9,182 bases of DNA from Candidatus Latescibacterota bacterium. GTDB taxonomy: Bacteria; JAAXHH01; JABIQT01. A program made the translations under genes and the position numbers. The notes under the pieces are model-generated. The model was not told where the DNA came from and did not search any database. It saw nothing but the letters and a program-made list of their open reading frames with translations. Location: contig JABIQT010001164.1 in the NCBI GenBank assembly GCA_018667995.1, forward strand, positions 1-9,182. The letters are read 5' to 3'. Positions 1-6,124 of this stretch are shown here, piece by piece (position 1 is the first letter of the stretch; every line of letters begins with the position of its first letter).

Positions 1-294
1 GCCATCCACCGTTCGATCCAATCGCTATTTGAGGAAAAGGGGTATCAGACCGGAGCGGTTGATGGGCGGATGCAGGGGTATTTTCACGGCACGGGCCATG
101 GTTTCGGCCTGGAGATCCACGAGCCACCCCGAATCTCACCGCTGCCCGAGACACTGCGTACCGGACAGATTGTTACTGTAGAGCCGGGCTTGTACTACAC
201 GGACACAGGAGGGGTGCGAATAGAGGATGATGCTTGGATTACATCCTGCGGCTACGACAATCTGACACAACTTGAAAAAGTACTGGAGATTTGA
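1..294 (+). CDS. M24-family metallopeptidase (Xaa-Pro aminopeptidase/dipeptidase type), C-terminal fragment
   Basis: The reading frame is open from base 1 and ends at TGA 292-294, giving the last 97 residues of a protein whose start lies outside the window. The fragment has the second half of the pita-bread metallopeptidase fold. It reads HGTGHGFGLEIHE at residues 29-41, VEPG at 60-63 and GGVRIEDD at 70-77. By comparison with E. coli aminopeptidase P, His33, Glu61 and Glu75 would be dinuclear metal ligands, and His29 and His40 would be the active-site histidines. The two Asp ligands would lie upstream, outside the window. Such enzymes cleave the bond before proline in peptides, or split Xaa-Pro dipeptides, usually in the cytoplasm. 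The intact metal ligands argue against creatinase, an M24-fold enzyme without metal. It is the only plus-strand gene here and converges on the propeller gene. The family call is firm; the exact substrate is not. Confidence 0.93.
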   Translation, partial: AIHRSIQSLFEEKGYQTGAVDGRMQGYFHGTGHGFGLEIHEPPRISPLPETLRTGQIVTVEPGLYYTDTGGVRIEDDAWITSCGYDNLTQLEKVLEI

Positions 295-474
295 TACCGG
301 GCGGTAGTCTACCCGCCTGCGGTTGGAGACAATTGAGGGCTCGGCTGGAGTTATGTTGAGCCAGATGTGATCTAAATTCATTCAAGGAAGATCGACAGAT
401 CACTGTATAGCGGCTTGGGGCCCCTGCGATTTAGCATCTCCGAACGTTGTGGCACGGAGAGGGTTTCCGCCCCT
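295..474. other. Convergent intergenic gap, no gene seen
   Basis: This 180-bp gap lies between the stop codons of the plus-strand peptidase gene and the minus-strand propeller gene, where a two-way terminator would be expected. I see only weak inverted repeats. One is a 7-bp pair, GTGATCT at 367-373 with AGATCAC at 397-403. Another is a 6-bp pair, TCTCCG at 437-442 with CGGAGA at 455-460. A GC-rich imperfect repeat lies near 299-316. None is followed by a T-run on either strand, so I do not call a terminator. No tRNA or credible small gene is visible. Confidence 0.6.
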
Positions 475-1890
475 TTATGCGTCGAAGAAACGATACGCAT
501 AGAGATCCGCATCACTCAACCGAATACGCAATCGTACTGGCGTCCCGGACAGTACGGATAGATCCCCCGATCCATTCCACGTTATTTCCTTTTCGAGATC
601 GTCACCGTAAATATCGTCACAGTCCGCTATGGTGAATCCTTCCAATGGCTTCCGGTGGGGCGACTGAATCTCTACAGACAGTTTCCCTGCTGCCGAGGTG
701 GACATATTGAGAGACAGTCGGTTTCCGGAAAAGGATATGGGTGTGGTAGTAAGATCACCACCGCTGAGCCCGGCACGCGCCGAGACAAAGCCGTCTGGCC
801 TTACTGCATATCTACGCATCTGGCAACTTTCTCCCCGATAGTACCCTTCCATGGAATAGAGTGCTAATTCGTCCGGTGTGCCCGGGATTCCGGACGAGGA
901 TTCCACGATACCGTGGGCCACAAAGTTGTTCCTGTTTTCCCACCGCTCCTCCTGCAGGCCTGGTCGAATAAGCGCTTCTCCCCAGCGATGGAAATGAACC
1001 CCGTCACGGCCACACATGAAGACGACATCGGAGACTCCCTTGTGTTCGTGTCCAAAGGGATTACGTTCGGGAACAAAACGCTTAGGAAATCCCAGATAGA
1101 AATGCGGCGCCCGGAAATAGGGTGTCACCTGATTGGTATACAAGTGCTCGGCAGGAGCCCCACTGTATTCCAGCCACTCAGGAGTGCTCCAGTTGAGGAA
1201 ATCATCGGATGTGCTGGTCATGATATCGCGCACACGCACGCCGTCGTGGATTTTGAAATCACGGAAATAGGATCGGTATTGCTGAGTGTTTGTGTCCCAG
1301 AAGGCAAGATTCTGCGAGTCAAATGCTCCTTCGGTGATCACGGGGTCCTTTTGTATCAGTGACCAGTGGATACCGTCAGAGGATTGAAATGCATGTAGTC
1401 TCTTGCGCCCGCCGCCGAGTGCCTTGTACCGTTGTTCGGATGGGCAATTGGGGTTGGCATCTATAAAAGGTGAGAAATTGTGGGATTCGGGTTCTACGTC
1501 CCATATGATGTTATTGTTCGTGTCCCCATCGAATGAGAAAAGGCCAAGGTCTGGTTTATTCCACGAGATTCCGTCGTCACTTTCAGCATAACATACCACC
1601 TGAGATCCGATCGACCTGTCACCAATATCATCATAATGCGCACCGCGGTAATACATCTGGTATTTACCGTTGTCGTAGAGGACCGTGTGGTAGAAACACA
1701 CATTGCCTTCCCACGGACGATCGTGGACCAGAACCACCTCTTTCGGTGTGGGGCGGTGAAGCGTGAGAGCCACGTCGTCCAAGCGATCAATTAGGGAATC
1801 ATCTGCCATCAGTTCCCTACGATCGCCAATGTGAGTGACCTCGTCATGGGGGGATGTCACTGGTATCTCCTGGTTGTGCGAACGCCCCAT
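475..1890 (-). CDS. Five-bladed beta-propeller protein, glycosidase-like (GH32/GH43/GH68 fold group)
   Basis: A 471-residue protein with no signal peptide, so probably cytoplasmic. Residues 24-35 (RRELMADDSLID) match the conserved N-terminal segment I associate with a family common in Planctomycetes and related environmental bacteria (R-R-E-L-F-V-D-D). This supports the ATG at 1890 over the internal ATG at codon 28. Propeller blades are marked by recurring Asp-box-like motifs: SDDGISW (104-110), SSDGIHW (170-176), TSDDFLNW (227-234) and GRDGVHF (294-300). Residues 76-83 (KYQMYYRG) are a typical blade strand. From about residue 375 a separate all-beta module follows, ending in DADLYAYRF near 460-468, like the C-terminal beta-sandwich of GH32-type enzymes. 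Family members are usually annotated as hypothetical or glycosyl hydrolase. A sugar-binding or sugar-cleaving role is inference, since I cannot assign the catalytic acids. It lies 242 bp downstream of the Gfo/Idh gene and no Shine-Dalgarno sequence precedes its start. Confidence 0.85.
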   Translation of the reverse strand: MGRSHNQEIPVTSPHDEVTHIGDRRELMADDSLIDRLDDVALTLHRPTPKEVVLVHDRPWEGNVCFYHTVLYDNGKYQMYYRGAHYDDIGDRSIGSQVVCYAESDDGISWNKPDLGLFSFDGDTNNNIIWDVEPESHNFSPFIDANPNCPSEQRYKALGGGRKRLHAFQSSDGIHWSLIQKDPVITEGAFDSQNLAFWDTNTQQYRSYFRDFKIHDGVRVRDIMTSTSDDFLNWSTPEWLEYSGAPAEHLYTNQVTPYFRAPHFYLGFPKRFVPERNPFGHEHKGVSDVVFMCGRDGVHFHRWGEALIRPGLQEERWENRNNFVAHGIVESSSGIPGTPDELALYSMEGYYRGESCQMRRYAVRPDGFVSARAGLSGGDLTTTPISFSGNRLSLNMSTSAAGKLSVEIQSPHRKPLEGFTIADCDDIYGDDLEKEITWNGSGDLSVLSGTPVRLRIRLSDADLYAYRFFDA

Positions 1891-2132
1891 TATTACGGGG
1901 TGAACTAACAGACATAGATGAATCTGCTTTCACAGGGCAACTCTATCAGAGCTGGCCTATTGTGCAGATCCGGAAATCTCGAAACAGAAAGGGCAATCAG
2001 GTTCGTGAATGAGATGGCATCCGTGAACGGTCCATGATCGGATCGCATGGGGCCAAGAGTAACATCCATCACGCTATTACGATCGCTCCCTACAGACACA
2101 CGTTTTGATATTAGATGCCGTTCTATCCAATC
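1891..2132. other. 242-bp leader upstream of the propeller gene, with imperfect inverted repeat
   Basis: This is the longest gap in the minus-strand gene series. It contains an imperfect hairpin: 2029-2036 (GGTCCATG) can pair with 2046-2054 (CATGGGGCC), with one bulged G and one G-T pair around a 9-base loop. No T-run follows it, so an operator or RNA structure is likelier than a terminator. A minus-strand reading frame at 2099-1905 (64 codons, GTG start) matches no family I know and has no ribosome binding site, so I do not call it a gene. A weak sigma70-like pair on the minus strand (TTGCCC, 18 bases, TATGTC) lies about 1916-1945; it is too poor a match to annotate as a promoter. Confidence 0.4.
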
Positions 2133-3230
2133 TTACGAATAGTCATATGGAACTGGTTGGACGAATGTTGACGAGACATTACGGGGTCCGCCCTCATCTA
2201 TGGATTCGATAATACCGAGACAGACATCCAGCACATGGTTAGCCTGTCGGCCGGTCACCATTTGAGGCTTTCCCATTCGAATGACCACTGCCAATTCAAA
2301 GATGGCCCGCCCCCATTCGACGCCTTTATAGGGTTCCTTCAGAAGCGGAACATCTTCCCATGGGCCGTCTCTACCCTCACGCAGTGCTATGGTACCGTCA
2401 AAATCGTGAGGGGTGCTGATTGAGAGAGCACCTTCGTCACCGTGAAACTCAACACCCGTCTGTTGGCTCGCAGCGTAAAAACTTGCCGTAACGCGACCGA
2501 CCGCTCCCGATGCGAATTCAAGGTGACCGGTAACATGGTCCGGTGTACCCACCTGAAACGTTTCACCAGCAGCGGGGCCGCTTCCGATGGTTCTTTCCCT
2601 CTTCAAGTACCCGCCCGTGCCAATTACACGGTCGACAGGCCCCAATAGGGTGGTAAGGAACGTTAGCGGATACACCCCCACATCAAGTAGGGGGCCCGCT
2701 CCCTTGGCAAAGAAGCCTTCTGGGTTGGGATGCCAAGCTTCAATCCAGTTCCAGTTCATCTCAGCGTATACGAGCCTTACCTCACCTATTGCTCCGTCTC
2801 GGATCAGTTTCCAGACTGTCTGCTGTCCCTCACCAAGAAAGGTGAAAGGGCTGCAGCTTAGTATCACGTCATGCTTCTCAGCCAGCTCGAGAAGCATGCG
2901 TCCGTCTTCCCGTGAGCCTGCCAGCGGTTTTTCACTGTGGACGTGCTTGCCGGCCATCATAGCCATGGATGAAATCTCCGCATGGGCATGATGTGCCGTT
3001 AGGTTGATAATCGCCTCAATGTCGGGGGATGCCAGCAGCGCCTCAACCGACTCGAATCCCTGGCCACCATATTCGTTGGTGAACGCGTCTCTCTTGGTTG
3101 TATCAAGATCGAAGGCGCCCGTAATGTGGACGAGGTCCGGCCTTGTTGACAGACTTCGTCCATATCCCCCGGCAATGTTTCCACAGCCGATCAGGCCAAC
3201 ACGGAGAGGTTCAAACGATGCGTTTCCCAT
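2133..3230 (-). CDS. Gfo/Idh/MocA-family NAD(P)-dependent oxidoreductase
   Basis: A cytoplasmic dehydrogenase of about 365 residues, the usual family size. Counting from the ATG at 3230, the Rossmann nucleotide site GLIGCGNIA is at residues 12-20. The EKP motif, whose lysine is typically catalytic, is at 100-102 within HSEKPLAG. The C-terminal substrate domain carries DVGVYP at 183-188, the equivalent of the family D-x-G-x-H/Y signature. Members typically oxidise or epimerise hydroxyl groups of sugars, inositols or sugar acids with NAD(P); the substrate cannot be read from sequence. The frame has an earlier ATG at 3236, but AAAGGA at 3236-3241 sits directly on that codon and 5 bases before the ATG at 3230, so I prefer 3230. 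The gene follows the creatininase-family gene by 56 bp on the same strand and is probably cotranscribed with it. Confidence 0.95.
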   Translation of the reverse strand: MGNASFEPLRVGLIGCGNIAGGYGRSLSTRPDLVHITGAFDLDTTKRDAFTNEYGGQGFESVEALLASPDIEAIINLTAHHAHAEISSMAMMAGKHVHSEKPLAGSREDGRMLLELAEKHDVILSCSPFTFLGEGQQTVWKLIRDGAIGEVRLVYAEMNWNWIEAWHPNPEGFFAKGAGPLLDVGVYPLTFLTTLLGPVDRVIGTGGYLKRERTIGSGPAAGETFQVGTPDHVTGHLEFASGAVGRVTASFYAASQQTGVEFHGDEGALSISTPHDFDGTIALREGRDGPWEDVPLLKEPYKGVEWGRAIFELAVVIRMGKPQMVTGRQANHVLDVCLGIIESIDEGGPRNVSSTFVQPVPYDYS

Positions 3231-3235
3231 ATTCA

Positions 3236-3241
3236 TCCTTT
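3236..3241 (-). promoter_or_regulatory. Shine-Dalgarno site that decides the Gfo/Idh start
   Basis: Read on the minus strand, AAAGGA lies 5 bases before the ATG at 3230-3228. It overlaps the other in-frame ATG at 3236-3234, which would then have no usable ribosome binding site. This supports the shorter protein. Confidence 0.6.
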
Positions 3242-3286
3242 CGGGAAAATCAAGCGTTGGAGGGCAAACTTCCAGAAAATATCGGC

Positions 3287-4030
3287 TTAGCTGTCCATCA
3301 TCTCCTGGGCTTTTGCCGTCACCCAGTTGACCGCTACGTCAATCATGGCCTGGCCCTTTGATGCATTGGCCAGCTTGGCCTCATGGTGGAAATCTCTATC
3401 CTGAGTGGCTCGGTCGGGTTCGCTGATTGTCAAGTCAGCGTTGTCATAGTCAACGCCTTCCCAGTGCACATTTCCCGGAAAAGCGGCCCAGGCAAAGGAT
3501 GTCTCGAATTCGCTTGCGTGTCCGGGGCAATTTCCAGACTCCATCTGTGCCTTCACGAGATCTGCATCGTATGATTCCCAATAGGAGTGAAATCTAAAAT
3601 CAATCCCGAGCCGCTCGTTCAAATCGTCGATCACATTATTCACGGGGCCAGCATTTCCAGCATGTCCGTTTATCGCCAGGACGTGTTTTATTCCTGCCCG
3701 CTTCATGCTATCGGCGACATCATGCAAGAGCTCCGTGAAGATCTCTGGACGCGTAGTCAGAGTGCCCTTGTGGTCCATCCAGTGTTCAGATATACCGATG
3801 GCGAGGGGCGTGGTGACTACGACGTTTGGATACAACCTCTGTGCGGCCTGGGTGGACACATGGACCGCACTGGCTGTATCGTGGTACATCTCCAGATGCT
3901 CATTGTGCTGCTCGGTAGCACCCGTCGGTATGATGGCTACTTTTAAACTACCATCATTGATGCCCTCCCGGAACTGCCGACGTGTCATTTTCCAGAGCTG
4001 GACGGATCGATCATAAGGTACCTGTGACAT
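3287..4030 (-). CDS. Creatininase-family amidohydrolase
   Basis: A 247-residue metal-dependent amidohydrolase, the usual length for the family. The N-terminal metal site is PTGATEQHNEHLE at 35-47, with Glu40 and His42, followed by Asp51 in YHDT. Next come the NGHAGN loop at 121-126, with His123, and HASEFETS at 171-178. In Pseudomonas creatininase the loop has a Glu ligand two residues after the His; here that position is Gly125. I take this as the version common in non-creatininase members (NGHGGN type, as in FAPy deformylase and MftE-like proteins), so true creatininase activity is unlikely. The likely reaction is hydrolysis of a cyclic or linear amide or N-formyl bond; the substrate is unknown. 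A strong AAAAGGAGA at 4035-4043 precedes the ATG. It starts 37 bp after lgt and precedes the Gfo/Idh gene, a pairing that suggests a shared catabolic pathway. Confidence 0.93.
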   Translation of the reverse strand: MSQVPYDRSVQLWKMTRRQFREGINDGSLKVAIIPTGATEQHNEHLEMYHDTASAVHVSTQAAQRLYPNVVVTTPLAIGISEHWMDHKGTLTTRPEIFTELLHDVADSMKRAGIKHVLAINGHAGNAGPVNNVIDDLNERLGIDFRFHSYWESYDADLVKAQMESGNCPGHASEFETSFAWAAFPGNVHWEGVDYDNADLTISEPDRATQDRDFHHEAKLANASKGQAMIDVAVNWVTAKAQEMMDS

Positions 4031-4067
4031 AATGTCTCCTTTTGCGTTTGCATTGAGATGGACTAAA

Positions 4068-4820
4068 CTACGAAACGATTATTCTCTTACGGCTGGCAAA
4101 CAGCCAGACACTGCCTCCCATAACCATCAAGAAACTAAAAATCTGCGCATCGGACAGACCAAAAAGTACGCTGGGGTTAATACGGACAAACTCTACAATG
4201 AACCTTGCCACGCCTGCTAAGATCAAATAGGTGCAGAATAACCCTCCTGGAGTGGTCATACGGGTTCTCATGCGCCAGAGAATGCAAAAAATCAACGCTG
4301 CCGATAACGCTTCGTATGCCGGTGTGGGGTGAACATGTTCGAGTGTGGGCACCAATCCATCGGGATAGGGCATGCCCCAAGGTAGATCTGTCGGTGATCC
4401 ATAGTCACCATCTCCTGCAAGTTGGCACCCTATTCGCCCGAGGCCATATCCGATTGGAATGGTTAGCCCGACTGCGTCTAGAACTGGCAGAAAAGGTAGT
4501 TTCCGCACCTTGGCGATCAGGAAAACGCCGGCGAATCCTCCGAGCAACCCTCCAAAAAAGGTGAAACCAGCGCCTGTGAACAAGTAGGTCGAAGGATCCT
4601 GCAATACGTAAGACCAAGCTTCAATTATGAAGTAGATCTTAGCACCGACAAGCCCACCAATCATCGCTCCTACGGCAAGCGTCTCAGCCAATGCGCCATC
4701 CATCGATTTCCTGATCAGTTCATGCCGCAAAACCAATAGACTACCAAGGAATCCAGTCATCATCATTACACCGAAACTGGGTATTGTCACTGGGCCAATA
4801 TTGAGAAGGAAGGGATACAA
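4068..4820 (-). CDS. lgt: Phosphatidylglycerol--prolipoprotein diacylglyceryl transferase
   Basis: Lgt moves the diacylglyceryl group from phosphatidylglycerol to the lipobox cysteine of prolipoproteins in the inner membrane, the first step of lipoprotein maturation. The protein has 250 residues and about seven hydrophobic segments (roughly 12-32, 48-66, 85-104, 112-130, 171-184, 193-214, 224-243), as in E. coli Lgt. The signature GLGRIGCQLAGDGDYG spans 126-141, with Arg129 at the place of the essential E. coli Arg143. TDLPWG (144-149), HPTPAYE (164-170) and Arg213 in the FVRINP segment also fit. The E. coli His103 position (SFHGGL) is Phe here (TFFGGL, 87-92), and the usual GN after the arginine is GC. 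I believe similar variants occur in other FCB-group Lgt proteins. The start is TTG at 4820, with an in-frame stop only 9 bases upstream and no clear ribosome binding site. It is 94 bp downstream of the CPBP gene. Confidence 0.93.
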   Translation of the reverse strand: MYPFLLNIGPVTIPSFGVMMMTGFLGSLLVLRHELIRKSMDGALAETLAVGAMIGGLVGAKIYFIIEAWSYVLQDPSTYLFTGAGFTFFGGLLGGFAGVFLIAKVRKLPFLPVLDAVGLTIPIGYGLGRIGCQLAGDGDYGSPTDLPWGMPYPDGLVPTLEHVHPTPAYEALSAALIFCILWRMRTRMTTPGGLFCTYLILAGVARFIVEFVRINPSVLFGLSDAQIFSFLMVMGGSVWLFASRKRIIVS

Positions 4821-4914
4821 GGGTGTGGTCTAAATCCGTGCTTGGGGTGTAGAATTGAGGAGTCCGGAGTGAGAACAGTTTCCGGTCTGGAGATCCTGAC
4901 TGTGTCAAATCGTA

Positions 4915-5718
4915 TTATACAATCTGGAATGTGACAAAAAGATCATACAGTGCATGCGTATAGGCCGTAATACCATAGCCACGCACAATAAAGAGTCCAG
5001 AGAGGACAAGTCCTGCGACGAACCGAAAAAGAAACGAGGGAAGGGTCCACACGTCTCCCAGCGCTCCGACGTAGTGAAAACCGGAAAAGACCAACGCCGC
5101 GATAACTGCCGAGAAAACCCAGGCCGAGGCGGGAGAGAATCCGGTCACGCGATGTAGAATCAGATGTAAACCTGAGACTAGGAGGACCCGAAAGACCAAC
5201 TCCTCATATATGCCGGCGCCCAGAGAAATAATGATCTGGGTCTCAATGTTCTCGCCACCTTCCGGTGCCAGCAGAATCGCGCGAATCACCCATGAAACGG
5301 CGAAGCCTAACACTGAGGCATAGAGCACACTCTCGCCCAGCATCAATCCAAAGTAACGCAGGCGAATAGGACCGCCAATGTTGTTTCTATTGCGCCATAT
5401 AACCAGTAGCAGGCCCGCGAGAATAACGAGACTTACGTTTATTAAACCATTTACGCCCGCCAGCCGTAATAACTGTTTGATCAGGACATCGGCACCGTTT
5501 CGGAGGTTGTTGATGTCTTGTCTGAATAGGACAGCCATAGCCTCGTACAGCAGGAATAGAGGTAAGGCAAAAACAGCACTGTAAAGTGCTGATCTGGAAT
5601 CCTGGACATACCGAATAAACGGGCTTGCAGGCGAATGGGCAGGCTCAACGCTCACGACTTTTCGTCCGGGCGGCGGATCCCACACGGAACATTGACAGGG
5701 CAGCTTACCGGGTGACAA
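4915..5718 (-). CDS. CPBP-family intramembrane metalloprotease (CAAX protease/Abi family)
   Basis: A polytopic membrane protein with the three CPBP motifs: EELVFR at 172-177 (Glu172, Glu173, Arg177), FSGFH at 211-215 (His215) and HALYD at 255-259 (His255). These line a membrane-embedded metal site; known relatives cleave prenylated or bacteriocin-related peptides, while most bacterial members have no assigned substrate. Hydrophobic segments lie near 46-66, 90-108, 124-150, 163-185, 198-216 and 228-247. The longest frame starts at TTG 5718, without a ribosome binding site, and its first 20 residues, with two Cys and several Pro, look unlike a membrane protein start. A GTG at 5655 (codon 22) would give 246 residues beginning just before the PFIRYVQDSR segment and is at least as likely. 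It lies between the cupin gene and lgt, but no bacteriocin gene is nearby, so a general envelope role is the cautious reading. Confidence 0.88.
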   Translation of the reverse strand: MSPGKLPCQCSVWDPPPGRKVVSVEPAHSPASPFIRYVQDSRSALYSAVFALPLFLLYEAMAVLFRQDINNLRNGADVLIKQLLRLAGVNGLINVSLVILAGLLLVIWRNRNNIGGPIRLRYFGLMLGESVLYASVLGFAVSWVIRAILLAPEGGENIETQIIISLGAGIYEELVFRVLLVSGLHLILHRVTGFSPASAWVFSAVIAALVFSGFHYVGALGDVWTLPSFLFRFVAGLVLSGLFIVRGYGITAYTHALYDLFVTFQIV

Positions 5719-5773
5719 ATTCGATGCTGTACTGTTATATGTAGAACGATTTTGGATCGCTTGCCAGATGGCC

Positions 5774-6097
5774 TCATTTGTATTCTTCGCGCGGCGGGCT
5801 GAAGACGTCGAGCGCCAGCGATCTCACGTACACCTTACTGATGCCATGGGTTATGCCTCCGGGGATGACATATTTGTTGCCGGTCTTCACCCGCCGTGTT
5901 TCGTCGCCAATGGTAAACTCGAAATCCCCGTCCATAACGTACCCCATCTGTTCATGCGGATGGTCATGCATGGGAACGGTTGCTCCGGGTTCGAGTGTGA
6001 CAAAAGACATTTGTGCGTTGTCGCCTGTGACCACATCGATATCAAACCCGGGGGCTATCGTTCGGTGCGTGATCTCGTCATCATCGCAAAATGGCAT
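5774..6097 (-). CDS. Small single-domain cupin protein
   Basis: A 107-residue protein that is essentially one cupin beta-barrel, with no other domain and no signal peptide. Cupin motif 1 runs from Gly38 to Gly57 and contains HDHPHEQ (44-50), giving His44, His46 and Glu49 or a neighbour as metal ligands. Motif 2 is GNKYVIPGGITH (73-84), with His84 as the last ligand. The metal site therefore looks complete. Small cupins of this kind act as dioxygenases, isomerases or ligand sensors; the sequence does not say which. The ATG at 6097 is preceded by GAAAGG at 6106-6111, 8 bases away. It starts only 27 bp after the aminotransferase stop, so the two are very probably cotranscribed and may act on related compounds. 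Confidence 0.9.
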   Translation of the reverse strand: MPFCDDDEITHRTIAPGFDIDVVTGDNAQMSFVTLEPGATVPMHDHPHEQMGYVMDGDFEFTIGDETRRVKTGNKYVIPGGITHGISKVYVRSLALDVFSPPREEYK

Positions 6098-6124
6098 GGT
6101 GGTAGCCTTTCAAATGGTTATGCT

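Noticed and set aside
295-474. Several short inverted repeats in the convergent gap as a two-way terminator
   Set aside because: Stems are only 5-7 bp or have long loops, and none is followed by a T-run on either strand.
913-1362. 149-codon plus-strand reading frame
   Set aside because: It lies wholly antisense to the propeller gene, whose translation shows clear family motifs.
1905-2099. 64-codon minus-strand reading frame in the leader of the propeller gene
   Set aside because: GTG start without a ribosome binding site, no recognisable family, no signal peptide or membrane segment; likely chance.
1-4030. Creatinine degradation pathway: an M24-fold protein (the creatinase fold) and a creatininase-family protein in the same window
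   Set aside because: The M24 fragment keeps the metallopeptidase ligands His33, Glu61 and Glu75, which creatinase lacks. The creatininase-like protein has Gly where creatininase has its second-loop Glu ligand. The two genes are also on opposite strands and 3 kb apart.
4915-5718. CPBP/Abi protein as part of a bacteriocin-immunity or phage-abortive system
   Set aside because: The family name Abi is historical, and no bacteriocin precursor, toxin or other defence gene is nearby; neighbours are housekeeping and envelope genes.
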